Below, piece after piece: positions 37,150 to 46,105 of a stretch of 64,000 bases of DNA (its first letter is position 1; each line of letters opens with the position of its first letter). Location of the stretch: positions 1-64,000 of the forward strand of contig JAVBPC010000016.1 in NCBI GenBank assembly GCA_031549905.1, written 5' to 3'. This DNA comes from Avichristensenella sp031549905 (GTDB lineage Bacteria > Bacillota > Clostridia > Christensenellales > Aristaeellaceae). Under the pieces are notes generated by a model. It ran no database searches. It had not been told where the DNA came from and saw only the letters and a list, made by a program, of their open reading frames with translations. The position numbers and the translations under genes were made by a program.

Positions 37150-38205
37150 ATGTCAACAAAAACAAGCGACACCATCTTGCGGATAGAGAATCTGCACATC
37201 TCGTTCAAGGCATACGGCGGCATGGTTCGCGCGGTTCGCGGTGTCAGCTTTGACCTAAAGCGCGGCGAAACCATGGCGATTGTGGGCGAATCCGGTTCCG
37301 GAAAATCAGTCAGCGTGAAGACGATCATGGGCATTCTGCCGCCCAACGCCGTTATTGATTCGGGAAGCATTGAATACGACGGAATGGACCTGACAAAGGT
37401 TGGCGAGGATGATTTCCACAAGATCCGCGGAAACCGCATCGGCCTGATCTTTCAGGATCCGCTGTCGGCGCTGAACCCGATCAAGAAAATAGGCAAGCAG
37501 ATTACCGAGGTTCTGCATCTGACCAAAAAGATTGGCCGGGAAGAGGCGAAAAAACGGGCCATTGAACTGATGCATGCGGTGGGCATCCCGAGTCCTGAGC
37601 TTCGCTTCAACCAGTACCCTTTCCAATTTTCGGGCGGCATGCGGCAAAGGATTGTGATTGCCATTGCCCTTGCGGGTGATCCGGAGATACTGATCTGCGA
37701 CGAGCCGACCACCGCGCTGGATGTTACCGTACAGGCAAAAATACTGGAACTGATCAACCAGATCAAGCGGGAGCGGAACCTTTCCGTTATTTTCATCACC
37801 CATGACCTTGGCGTGGTGGCCAACATGGCGGACCGTGTGAACGTGATGTATGCCGGCAAAATTGTTGAAACGGGAACCAGCGAGGAAATCTTCTTCGAGC
37901 CCGCGCATCCGTACACCTGGGCGCTGCTGGCTTCCATGCCCGATCTGCAAACGAAGGAAAGGCTGCAGGCCATTCCGGGCGTGCCCCCCAACATGATCTA
38001 TCCGCCCAAGGGCGATGCGTTTGCCGTTAGGAACAAGAACGCGATGAAGATTGACTTTGAAATGGAGCCGCCGCTGTTCAAAATTACCGATACGCACTAT
38101 GCCGCTACATGGCTCCTGCACCCAAAGGCGCCCAAGATTGAGATGCCTCAAACGCTTCGGGCACGGATTGATCGGATGAAAGGGGATGTGGCACAAGGTG
38201 GCTGA
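37150..38205 (+). CDS. Oligopeptide ABC transporter ATP-binding protein, OppD/DppD type
   Basis: 351 residues. Walker A GESGSGKS, signature FSGGMRQR, Walker B ICDEPTTALD and the H-loop THDLGV are intact. The C-terminal oligopeptide/dipeptide domain carries the HPYTWALL block. It lacks the four clustered Cys seen in some relatives. Its 3' end overlaps the next ATPase gene by 20 bases. Confidence 0.94.
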   Translation: MSTKTSDTILRIENLHISFKAYGGMVRAVRGVSFDLKRGETMAIVGESGSGKSVSVKTIMGILPPNAVIDSGSIEYDGMDLTKVGEDDFHKIRGNRIGLIFQDPLSALNPIKKIGKQITEVLHLTKKIGREEAKKRAIELMHAVGIPSPELRFNQYPFQFSGGMRQRIVIAIALAGDPEILICDEPTTALDVTVQAKILELINQIKRERNLSVIFITHDLGVVANMADRVNVMYAGKIVETGTSEEIFFEPAHPYTWALLASMPDLQTKERLQAIPGVPPNMIYPPKGDAFAVRNKNAMKIDFEMEPPLFKITDTHYAATWLLHPKAPKIEMPQTLRARIDRMKGDVAQGG

Positions 38206-39148
38206 TTCGACATACCTCCTTGAGATCAAGAACCTTTGCCAGCATTTTACTTCGGGCAGAGGAAGCGGCAAACTGACGGTGAAGGCCGTTGACGATGTAA
38301 GCTTTGGTGTAAAGCCCGCTGAGACATTCGGCCTTGTGGGCGAATCCGGCTGCGGCAAAACCACGACCGGACGCACCATTGTGCGCCTGTACGACCCTAC
38401 ATCGGGCGAGATGCTGTTTGGCGGCCGCAGCATCGCGGGGGAAATGACCAAGGAGCTGCGCAGGTACCTGACCGATAACATCGCCATGATCTTCCAGGAC
38501 CCGGTCGAATCCCTGAACCCCAGGATGACCATTGAGGAGATCATCGGCGAAGGGCTTAGGGTTCGCGGCATGAAGGATAAACAGGAGATACGGCGCCGCG
38601 TCAGGGATGTGCTTTCCAAGGTTGGCCTGACCGAAGAGCACGCGACGCGCTACCCCCATGAGTTCTCCGGCGGGCAGCGCCAGCGCGTGGGCATTGCGCG
38701 GGCGATCATCACCGGCCCCAAGATGATCATCGCGGATGAACCCGTCTCGGCGCTGGATGTGTCGATTCAGGCGCAGGTCATCAACCTGCTGAACGACCTG
38801 AAAGAAGAGATGGGCCTGACGGTGCTGTTTATCGCGCACAACCTTTCGGTCGTCAAGTATTTTTCCGACCGGATCGGGGTTATGTATTACGGCCATTTGG
38901 TGGAGATCGCAAACGGCGACGACTTGTATGAAAAGCCGTTGCATCCCTATACGCGGGCGCTGCTTTCGGCGATACCGGAGCCGAACCCGGTTACGGAAAG
39001 AACCCGCAAGCGGGTTGATTACGACCCCAAGCGGGATCACGACTACGAAAAGGAACAGCCATCCATGGTGGAGGTGGAGCCGGATCACTTTGTGTACTGC
39101 TCGCCTTCCGAGCTGGAACAGTATCGCAAACAAATTGGCGGATCATAA
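38186..39148 (+). CDS. Oligopeptide ABC transporter ATP-binding protein, OppF/DppF type
   Basis: 320 residues with Walker A GESGCGKTT, signature FSGGQRQR, Walker B IADEPVSALD and the C-terminal HPYTRALLSA block. Translation starts at ATG 38186 or GTG 38198, both inside the OppD gene. The C-terminus extends with a charged tail (VDYDPKRDHDYEKEQP). It is last in the operon; a strong terminator follows. Confidence 0.93.
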   Translation: MWHKVADSTYLLEIKNLCQHFTSGRGSGKLTVKAVDDVSFGVKPAETFGLVGESGCGKTTTGRTIVRLYDPTSGEMLFGGRSIAGEMTKELRRYLTDNIAMIFQDPVESLNPRMTIEEIIGEGLRVRGMKDKQEIRRRVRDVLSKVGLTEEHATRYPHEFSGGQRQRVGIARAIITGPKMIIADEPVSALDVSIQAQVINLLNDLKEEMGLTVLFIAHNLSVVKYFSDRIGVMYYGHLVEIANGDDLYEKPLHPYTRALLSAIPEPNPVTERTRKRVDYDPKRDHDYEKEQPSMVEVEPDHFVYCSPSELEQYRKQIGGS

Positions 39149-39164
39149 AAAGGAAAGAGAATAG

Positions 39165-39204
39165 GCTCCTGCCGCGGGTTTAAGATTGCGGCAGGAGCTT
39201 TTCT
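39165..39204 (+). terminator. Rho-independent terminator of the oligopeptide transporter operon
   Basis: A perfect 11-bp stem (GCTCCTGCCGC with GCGGCAGGAGC) around a 12-base loop is followed by TTTTCT, 16 bases after the OppF-type stop. It lies between two convergent genes. Confidence 0.9.
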
Positions 39205-39246
39205 ATTGCCACTACAGGGTTTGCTGGCGTTATCGCCTGCTGATTC

Positions 39247-40050
39247 TTATAGCAAAAGCGGTGAATTGTCCTGGCGAATCATTTTCGCGTATTCGCTGGG
39301 GGATTGCCCTGTCAGCTGGCGAAAGCTTTTGCTAAAGTGATAAATGCTGGAAAAGCCGACGGAATGGGCAATTTCATCAACGGAGCTGAAATCGCTTGTC
39401 AGCATATCTTTTGCTTTTTCAATGCGCACATTGCGCAGGTAATGGGAAGGCGGTGTGTGGTATACTTCGCTGAAAACGCGCCGGAAGTACACCTCGCTGA
39501 TACCGGCCGCCTCCGCAAGGTCCTGCATGGTCAGCTCCGGGTTGGCGTAATTCGCTTCAAGATAGAAAAGCCCGCCTGAGATCAGGTTGAACTTGCTTGA
39601 AGGAACATAGGAAGCGTTGGTCAGCTCATCCAACTGAGACAGTATGCTGTACAAAGCGGCCATGCAGCGGGGCAGGTAACCGGGTTTTTTGAATATCCAA
39701 AGGTTTTCCATGCGCAGCATGCTGTTGATAAAGAAGGTTGCCTGGTGAATGGGGATCGAAAGAATTGTGGAATCCTCTTCCAGCTTTGAATCGAATTCCA
39801 GGCGAAAGCAGGCCCCATACTCGAGGAAGTTTACCTGATAGCTTGACCCCTTTGGCAGAAAAACGATGTGGTTTGGGTCGGATACATAGGTAACGCCTTG
39901 CGACGAATAGGTGGTATTGCCCGCCAGTTTCAAATACATTGCGTTGAAGGGGCGCTGTGCGCAGCTGCCCGTTGTCAAATTGCGAAAGTTGACCCGGCCC
40001 ACAGCGCACAGCTGGGTCACGATGATGTTGGAAAAATCCGGTTTGCTCAT
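39247..40050 (-). CDS. AraC-family transcriptional regulator
   Basis: 267 residues: an N-terminal cupin-like sensing domain (about 1-150) and a C-terminal AraC DNA-binding domain (LAEAAGISEVYFRRVF and GFSSIYHFSKSFRQLTGQSPSEY). It has a modest GAGGCG site. It is divergent from the oxidoreductase-transporter operon beginning at 40297, which it probably activates in response to the imported sugar. Confidence 0.9.
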   Translation of the reverse strand: MSKPDFSNIIVTQLCAVGRVNFRNLTTGSCAQRPFNAMYLKLAGNTTYSSQGVTYVSDPNHIVFLPKGSSYQVNFLEYGACFRLEFDSKLEEDSTILSIPIHQATFFINSMLRMENLWIFKKPGYLPRCMAALYSILSQLDELTNASYVPSSKFNLISGGLFYLEANYANPELTMQDLAEAAGISEVYFRRVFSEVYHTPPSHYLRNVRIEKAKDMLTSDFSSVDEIAHSVGFSSIYHFSKSFRQLTGQSPSEYAKMIRQDNSPLLL

Positions 40051-40124
40051 GCTATCGCCTCATTGCCATTGGCATTTATGGATCAACAATAGTATCGAAA
40101 AAGATAAATTGATCGAAATGGGCA

Positions 40125-40153
40125 TTTACACCTTCCGTGGAATAGCATATAAT
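40125..40153 (+). promoter_or_regulatory. Promoter of the oxidoreductase-transporter operon
   Basis: TTTACA (40125-40130) and a perfect TATAAT (40148-40153) are 17 bases apart. The start codon lies 144 bases downstream, leaving a leader of roughly 135 bases. It is in the gap with the divergent AraC gene. Confidence 0.75.
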
Positions 40154-40296
40154 AAAGCCCATAAAACTGCAAGGGAAAAACGCAAGGTGCATATATTAGG
40201 TAGCTGATGGCGAGGAACTAATATCGCCCTCCCGTCTATGGTTGTACTCGTTTTGCTAAAAAATTCGAATCGGCATCGCATACGGAGGAAAGCGCA

Positions 40297-41301
40297 ATGG
40301 AAGGATGGCGCATTGTTTTTGTGCGGCCCGGCGTCGCTCAGCTGCAAGCGGAGGTAGTTGCAGTCCCCGGTGCGGATCAGGTGTTGGTGCGAAACCTGTA
40401 TTCGGCCCTCAGCGCCGGCACGGAACGTGATTTCCTGCTGGATGAAACAAACACTGGCGGTCCTTTTCCACGGTACATGGGCTATTCGGCTGTTGCGGAG
40501 GTTGTTTCCTGTGGAGACGGCGCATTCCGGTTCGCGCCTGGGCAGCATGTGCTTGTTTATCACGGAGGTCATCGTTCTTATAGCATAGTGGAAGAAAGCG
40601 CCCTATCGCCGGTGGCGCCGGGGATCGATCTGCTTGAAGCCAGCATGATCATCATTGCCAGCATGGGCCTGCAAGGTGTGCGGAAGACACGGCTTGAGCT
40701 TGGCGAGGCGGGGCTTGTGATCGGCCAGGGGTTGTTGGGGCTTTTCGCGACGCAAACCATGCGCGCCGCCGGCGCTTGCCCGGTCATTGCGCTGGATTTG
40801 GACCCGCATCGCTTGGAGCTTGCCAAGGCGCTTGGTGCGCACGCGGCCTTTTCTCCCACCGATCCCGATCTTTTGAGACGCATTCAGGAAGCGACCCGCG
40901 GACGCGGCATGGATGCTATTGTGGAAGTGACGGGCAGGGAAGAGGCGCTTGAACTTGCGCTGAACCTGGCCGCGCGGGAGGCGAGGATCGCCCTGACAGG
41001 CTGCACGCGCGCGCATCATCGCCCCATTGATTTTTACCGGCTTGTGCACAAACCTGGCGTGTCCGTCATCGGCGCGCACAATGCCGTCCGGCCGGCGGCG
41101 GATTCCCGGCCCGGCTATTGGACGCGTGAGGATGACTACCGTACCCTGATGGCGCTGATGCTGGATGGCCGCGTCAAGGTAAAGCCGCTGATTTCCAAGG
41201 TGGTATCTCCCGCGGACTGCCCGCAAATTTACCGCGAACTGGCCGCGGGAAAGGGATTCCCGCTTGGCGTCGTGTTTGACTGGGGCCAGATAAACATCTA
41301 G
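40297..41301 (+). CDS. Zinc-type alcohol dehydrogenase-like oxidoreductase (MDR family)
   Basis: 334 residues. The N-terminal GroES-like domain carries SALSAGTERDFL, the hallmark of the SorE/BchC-like branch in which the usual catalytic zinc ligands are altered. The Rossmann domain has LVIGQGLLGLFATQ and EVTGREEALELALN. It probably oxidises or reduces a sugar or polyol hydroxyl with NAD(P). GGAGG lies upstream. It is first of four oxidoreductases in one operon. Confidence 0.83.
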   Translation: MEGWRIVFVRPGVAQLQAEVVAVPGADQVLVRNLYSALSAGTERDFLLDETNTGGPFPRYMGYSAVAEVVSCGDGAFRFAPGQHVLVYHGGHRSYSIVEESALSPVAPGIDLLEASMIIIASMGLQGVRKTRLELGEAGLVIGQGLLGLFATQTMRAAGACPVIALDLDPHRLELAKALGAHAAFSPTDPDLLRRIQEATRGRGMDAIVEVTGREEALELALNLAAREARIALTGCTRAHHRPIDFYRLVHKPGVSVIGAHNAVRPAADSRPGYWTREDDYRTLMALMLDGRVKVKPLISKVVSPADCPQIYRELAAGKGFPLGVVFDWGQINI

Positions 41302-41318
41302 CATAAGGAGCAAATTCC

Positions 41319-42347
41319 ATGCACAAACCGATAAAGATTGCGCAAATCGGCATTGGCCACAACCACGGCGACGCGACAATGGAAGCGCTTCGGCGCTTCC
41401 CGGAGCATTTTGATGTCGTTGCGGTGGCGGAGGATGATGCCGCGTGGCGCGCAAAACGAAAGGACCTGCCGGTGTACGAGGGCCTGCGCTGGATGGCGGA
41501 AGACGAAGTGCTTTTAATCCCCGGGCTGGAAGCCGTCTGCGTTGAGAAAGACGTGCCGGACCTCATCCGGGTGGTCAAAAAATGCGTGGAGCGCGGCCTG
41601 CATGTACGGATGGACAAGCCGACTGGCGAGGGGTATGCTGAGTTTGAGGCGTGCGTGCGCCTTGCACAGCGGAAAAACCTGGCGTTTCAGGTTGCCTACA
41701 TGTACCGCTACAACCCTTACATCGCCCACTGCATGGAAATGGTGGAAACAGGCGCGCTGGGGGAGATTTTCGAGATCGACGCGCAGATGTCCAGCACACA
41801 CCCTGCGCCATACAGAGATTGGCTGGGGCAGTATCAGGGTGGGGATATGTACATCTTCGGTTCACACCTGATTGATCTGATCGTGTGCATGTTGGGTGAG
41901 CCGGAGCGGGTAACGCCCTTCCTGTACAATTCTTTCCCCGAGGTTTCCCATTGTGTGGATAACGGCCTAGCCGTATTGGAATATCCAAGGGCGACCTGCA
42001 CCGTGCGCTGCACATCCATGGAGGCGAACGGCTATTACCGCAGGCAGCTTGTGGTTTGCGGCACAAAGGGCACCGTTGAGATCAAACCGCTGGAGAGACC
42101 GACAAAAATGTCCATCGCCATGGCCGAACCCTTCTGTGGCAATGAAATTCATACCAACGGCCATGCGGACGCGCGCCGGTTTATCGAACTTGCATCCAAC
42201 GGAAAGCGGTATGACGCGCAGCTGCTGGATTTTGCGAGGATCGTGCGCGGAGAGGGACAAACGAAATACGGTTATGAACATGAGCTGGCTGTGCACCGCA
42301 CAACGCTGCGCGCCTGCGGTTACGCAATCGAAAAGGGGGGCAAGTGA
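41319..42347 (+). CDS. Gfo/Idh/MocA-family oxidoreductase
   Basis: 342 residues. The N-terminal Rossmann site reads IAQIGIGHNHGDA, less regular than the standard GxGxxG. The catalytic-domain lead reads RMDKPTG in place of the usual EKP. The C-terminal alpha/beta domain contains DLIVCMLG. Such enzymes oxidise or reduce sugars and inositols. TAAGGAG precedes the ATG, and the next gene overlaps its stop by four bases. Confidence 0.88.
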   Translation: MHKPIKIAQIGIGHNHGDATMEALRRFPEHFDVVAVAEDDAAWRAKRKDLPVYEGLRWMAEDEVLLIPGLEAVCVEKDVPDLIRVVKKCVERGLHVRMDKPTGEGYAEFEACVRLAQRKNLAFQVAYMYRYNPYIAHCMEMVETGALGEIFEIDAQMSSTHPAPYRDWLGQYQGGDMYIFGSHLIDLIVCMLGEPERVTPFLYNSFPEVSHCVDNGLAVLEYPRATCTVRCTSMEANGYYRRQLVVCGTKGTVEIKPLERPTKMSIAMAEPFCGNEIHTNGHADARRFIELASNGKRYDAQLLDFARIVRGEGQTKYGYEHELAVHRTTLRACGYAIEKGGK

Positions 42348-43108
42348 GCATGAAGCTTTCGCAAAGGGTGGCCATTGTCAGCGGCGGTGGCGGTAATATT
42401 GGCGCGGCTATCTGCCGGTATCTGGCGCGGGAAGGCGCGCGGGTCATTGCGGCCGATGTGTCCCTGCCGCATGCGCAGCAGACGGCTGACGACATTGTCC
42501 GCGCGGGTGGATGTGCGGAAGCAGTCCGCATGGATGTGCTGGATGATGCCGGTGTGGCGGCCGCGTTTGCCGAGGTCATTTCGCGGTACGGGCGCGTGGA
42601 CATTGCTGTCAACGTGGCCGGCGGCAGCGCCAGGGATCAGATTCGCCCGCTATATGATCAGCGGATGGAGGTTATCGACCAGATCCTTGACATCAACCTG
42701 CGCGGTGCGCTGCTTGTGATGCGGGAGGCGGCCATTCAGATGAAGCGGCAGGGTTCCGGCGTGATCCTGAACATGACATCGATCGTGGGCCTGCAGGGCA
42801 TGGCGGGGCTTGTGGACTACGCGGCGGCAAAGGCGGGGCTTATTGCAGCTACAAAGTCGCTGGCGCTGGAGATGGGCCCCTTTGGCGTGCGTGTGAACTG
42901 CGTATCGCCCGGCAAGGTGCCAAGGCCCGGAACGGATGCGGAAAGCGTGCGCAGAACAAACGCGCTGCACGCCGTTTGCTCCGCGGATGACATTGCCAGC
43001 ATGACCGCGTATCTTACCACCGATGACGCGCAGTTTATCACGGGGCAGAATTTCATCGTCGATGGCGGGCGAAGCCTTGGCCTGTTCGGCGAAACCGGGG
43101 GCAAATGA
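42344..43108 (+). CDS. Short-chain dehydrogenase/reductase
   Basis: 254 residues of the classical SDR type. The cofactor site is SGGGGNIG, then NVAG, catalytic Ser in MTSIVG and YAAAKAG (Tyr-x3-Lys). QNFIVDGG near the C-terminus is typical. GTG 42344 overlaps the previous stop; ATG 42350 is an alternative. It probably acts on a sugar or sugar acid along with its three neighbours. Confidence 0.9.
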   Translation: MSMKLSQRVAIVSGGGGNIGAAICRYLAREGARVIAADVSLPHAQQTADDIVRAGGCAEAVRMDVLDDAGVAAAFAEVISRYGRVDIAVNVAGGSARDQIRPLYDQRMEVIDQILDINLRGALLVMREAAIQMKRQGSGVILNMTSIVGLQGMAGLVDYAAAKAGLIAATKSLALEMGPFGVRVNCVSPGKVPRPGTDAESVRRTNALHAVCSADDIASMTAYLTTDDAQFITGQNFIVDGGRSLGLFGETGGK

Positions 43109-43109
43109 T

Positions 43110-44093
43110 ATGAAAGCCATGCTGACGCGCCCGGACCGCTCGCTTTCCTGGGCGGAGGTGCCGGACCCGGTTTTGAAGCCCGACTGCGCGCTGGTGCGGA
43201 TACACGCGGCGGCGCTGAACCGTGCGGATATCCTGCAGCGTGCCGGGAAATATCCGTCGCCGCCCGATTGCCCCGAATGGATGGGGTTGGAGGTCTCCGG
43301 CGTGATCACGGCGCTGGGGGATGTGGCGCGCACGGAAAGCCGCTGGCAGGTGGGCGACAAGGTATGCGCGCTGCTGGGCGGCGGCGGCTACGCCGAGCAG
43401 GTCAGCGTACGCCACGATATGCTCATGCCGATTCCTGAGGGCCTTTCCTTTGAAGAGGCGGCGGCGCTTCCGGAAGCCTACGCCACGTCATACCTCAACC
43501 TGTTTATGGAGGGCGGCCTGAAGCGGGGCAATACGGCCTATATTCCGGCGGGCGCAAGCGGTCTGGCAAGCGTGGCCATCCCCATGGCAAAGGCGTTTGG
43601 CGCACGGGTGATCACCAGCGTTCTTACGGCGGATGTCGCGGCAAGAATTGAGCACCTTGGCGCCGACCGGGTTATTGTCAGCGAAACGGAAGAGGCGGCG
43701 GATGTCCTTCGCGCGGAACAGGCGGCGAGCCATCCCGTCGATGTGGCGATGGACTGCCTGGGCGGCGATGCGCTGGGCGCGTGCCTGCCCTTTATGGCTG
43801 AGGGCGGGCGCTGGATACTGATTTCCACCCTTGCTGGGGAAACGACACAGCTTCCGCTTCGCGCGCTGCTCACCAAAGGCATCCGCCTTTCGGGCAGCAT
43901 GCTCAGAAAGCGTTCCTCCGATGAGAAGGCGGGCATTCTGGCGCAGCTGGTGGAAGATGTATGGCCGCTGATTACCGCGGGGCACATCCGCCCCAGCATC
44001 TACAAAGTGCTGCCCATCGGGCAAGCAGAGGAGGCGCACGCTATCCTGGAGAGCGGTCGGCATGTAGGCAAGATCGTGCTGAAAGTGCGGTAA
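43110..44093 (+). CDS. NAD(P)H-quinone oxidoreductase-like MDR (PIG3/QOR type)
   Basis: 327 residues. ATG 43110 begins one base after the SDR stop; the longer frame inside the SDR gene is rejected. The N-terminal HAAALNRADILQRAGKYP, the EEAAALPEAYATSYLNLF block and the cofactor site PAGASGLASVAI are those of zinc-free PIG3-type quinone or enone reductases. It is last of four redox genes before the transporter. Reduction of an alpha,beta-unsaturated sugar intermediate is one inferred role. Confidence 0.88.
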   Translation: MKAMLTRPDRSLSWAEVPDPVLKPDCALVRIHAAALNRADILQRAGKYPSPPDCPEWMGLEVSGVITALGDVARTESRWQVGDKVCALLGGGGYAEQVSVRHDMLMPIPEGLSFEEAAALPEAYATSYLNLFMEGGLKRGNTAYIPAGASGLASVAIPMAKAFGARVITSVLTADVAARIEHLGADRVIVSETEEAADVLRAEQAASHPVDVAMDCLGGDALGACLPFMAEGGRWILISTLAGETTQLPLRALLTKGIRLSGSMLRKRSSDEKAGILAQLVEDVWPLITAGHIRPSIYKVLPIGQAEEAHAILESGRHVGKIVLKVR

Positions 44094-44126
44094 AACAAGA
44101 TTCTTCGGAGGAAAGGAGGTTGCCCC

Positions 44127-45065
44127 GTGCAACAGCGGCAAAGGCTGAATGGCTGGAACGGCGGCAGGCGCACGCTCCTTGGCATGCGCAAGTATTGGCA
44201 GCTGTATTTGCTGATCCTTCCGGCGCTGGCAATTCTGCTATACTTTAAATTTTACCCAATGTATGGCGTGCAGATAGCTTTCAGGGATTATAAAGTGCTG
44301 AAAGGCATCACGGGAAGCGCCTGGGTTGGCATGAAGTGGTTTGAGAAGCTGTTTCAGACGCCGAAGTTTGCGGAGGTGGTGCTCAACACCCTGAGCATCA
44401 ACCTGCTGATGCTCGTCTTTTCCTTCCCGATGAGCATTTTCTTCGGGCTGGCGCTGAACGAATGCCGGTTTACCGGTTACAAGCGGATTGTGCAGACGGT
44501 CAGCTACATGCCGCATTTTCTGTCGTGGGTAATCGTATACGCAATTTTCAATAACTTGCTTTCATTTAACGGTATCATCAACCGTTTAGTCGTCATGCTG
44601 GGCGGGGAGCAGCAGGTTTTCCTGACCAATCCGCGGTATTTCCGCGCCATCCTGGTTGTTTCGGATATCTGGAAAAACGTGGGCTGGAACACGATCGTGA
44701 TCCTTTCCGCCATTACGGCGATTGACCCTTCGCTGTATGAGGCGGCGGTGATGGACGGCGCAAGCCGAGTGCAGCGCGTGGTGCACGTTACGCTGCCGGG
44801 CATCCGCTCCACGATCATTGTGCTGTTGATTCTGCGCGTCGGGTCGATCATGAGCGATGACGTAACCCATATCCTGCTGTTCTACAACGCCGCGGTGTAC
44901 GATGTAGGCGATGTGCTGGGCACCTATCTGTACCGCCAGGGCATTGGCAAGATGCAGTACAGCTTTACCACGGCTGCCGGCCTGTTCCAGTCAGGCATCG
45001 GCATGATCCTGATCCTGATCACCAACAAGATTGCACATGCGATGGGGGAGAAAGGATTATGGTAA
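44127..45065 (+). CDS. Sugar ABC transporter permease, LplB type
   Basis: 312 residues, six predicted helices and the EAA loop EAAVMDGASR. GTG 44127 is used, eight bases after a strong AAAGGAGG. Its end overlaps the next permease start by seven bases. Third LplB/YtcP/SBP system of the window; downstream of redox genes in the same operon. Confidence 0.92.
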   Translation: MQQRQRLNGWNGGRRTLLGMRKYWQLYLLILPALAILLYFKFYPMYGVQIAFRDYKVLKGITGSAWVGMKWFEKLFQTPKFAEVVLNTLSINLLMLVFSFPMSIFFGLALNECRFTGYKRIVQTVSYMPHFLSWVIVYAIFNNLLSFNGIINRLVVMLGGEQQVFLTNPRYFRAILVVSDIWKNVGWNTIVILSAITAIDPSLYEAAVMDGASRVQRVVHVTLPGIRSTIIVLLILRVGSIMSDDVTHILLFYNAAVYDVGDVLGTYLYRQGIGKMQYSFTTAAGLFQSGIGMILILITNKIAHAMGEKGLW

Positions 45066-45979
45066 ATGATGTTCAGAGGCGATTTAAAAAGCGCGGGCAT
45101 GCGCTCAAGGAACGGCCGGCGGACCGTGCGTTTGACATCGCGTGCCTGGTGTTCATCACGCTGATGGGGGTGGTGTGCCTATATCCGTTCCTGAACCTGG
45201 TGGCAAAGTCCTTCTCCAGTGATCAGGCGGTTTCATCGGGCCGCGTGCTGGGCATTTTCCCGCAAGGGTTTCAGACATCATCTTACGCCTATGTGATCAA
45301 CAGCAAGCGCTTTGTCACATCCCTGGCCAACACGGCCTTTATCACTGTGGTGGGCACGGCGATCAACGTATCGCTGGCATTCTTCGTTGCTTACGCCGTG
45401 TCCCGCCCGGATATGCCCGGCAGCAGGCTCATCATGTTCGCCTATGTTTTTACAATGATGTTCACCGGCGGCATGATTCCGACGTATCTGGCCGTATCCA
45501 AAGCCGGGCTGATTGACTCACTATGGTCGCTCATCCTGCCGACGCTGGTGAGCGCATACCATGTGGTGCTGATGCGCAACTACATCGAAGGATTGCCGGA
45601 TTCGCTGATCGAAAGTGCCATGATCGATGGCGCAAGCCAGATGCGCACGCTGTTTTCGATCGTGTTGCCGCTGACGCTTCCGTCTCTTGCCACCATTGCG
45701 CTGTTTTGCGCCGTCAGCTATTGGAACATGTACTTTGCGGCGCTCATCTATATCAATAGCCGCGACCTGTCCACGCTGCAGATTTACCTGCGCGAAGTGC
45801 TGATCAGCACCCAAAACGCGGAAATGAGCGCGGGCATGGATGAGCTGGTGGGCGGGATGCAGACGGAAAGCGTGCAGGGGGCGTGCGTAGTTGCCGCGTC
45901 GCTGCCAATTATTCTGGTGTATCCCTTCCTGCAGAAATATTACGTCAAGGGCATGACCCTTGGCGCAGTAAAAGGATAA
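45059..45979 (+). CDS. Carbohydrate ABC transporter permease, YtcP/LplC type
   Basis: 306 residues with an N-terminal helix (~residues 25-45), the EAA loop ESAMIDGASQ and the C-terminus YVKGMTLGAVKG. It overlaps the LplB-type gene by seven bases, with GAAAGGA upstream. A 126-base gap containing a GGGCGCGCCC palindrome separates it from the binding protein. Confidence 0.92.
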   Translation: MVNDVQRRFKKRGHALKERPADRAFDIACLVFITLMGVVCLYPFLNLVAKSFSSDQAVSSGRVLGIFPQGFQTSSYAYVINSKRFVTSLANTAFITVVGTAINVSLAFFVAYAVSRPDMPGSRLIMFAYVFTMMFTGGMIPTYLAVSKAGLIDSLWSLILPTLVSAYHVVLMRNYIEGLPDSLIESAMIDGASQMRTLFSIVLPLTLPSLATIALFCAVSYWNMYFAALIYINSRDLSTLQIYLREVLISTQNAEMSAGMDELVGGMQTESVQGACVVAASLPIILVYPFLQKYYVKGMTLGAVKG

Positions 45980-46105
45980 TGAGCGCAAGGGCGCGCCCAT
46001 ACGGCGTGAGAGGGGTGAACAGGATTTGCCGTGCGCAGGCCGCCGAAAACCGATTTGGAATCACTGTATGCCCAGAAAATTAAGAATAATTGAGAGGTAT
46101 CCGGT

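Noticed and set aside
40160..40240. Possible c-di-GMP (GEMM-I) riboswitch: GCAAGG and AGGTAGC words in the leader
   Set aside because: The required paired hairpins between the conserved words are missing and the spacing is wrong; only isolated words match.
45985..46010. GGGCGCGCCC palindrome as a terminator
   Set aside because: No T-run follows and the binding-protein gene downstream needs read-through; likely only a short GC palindrome.
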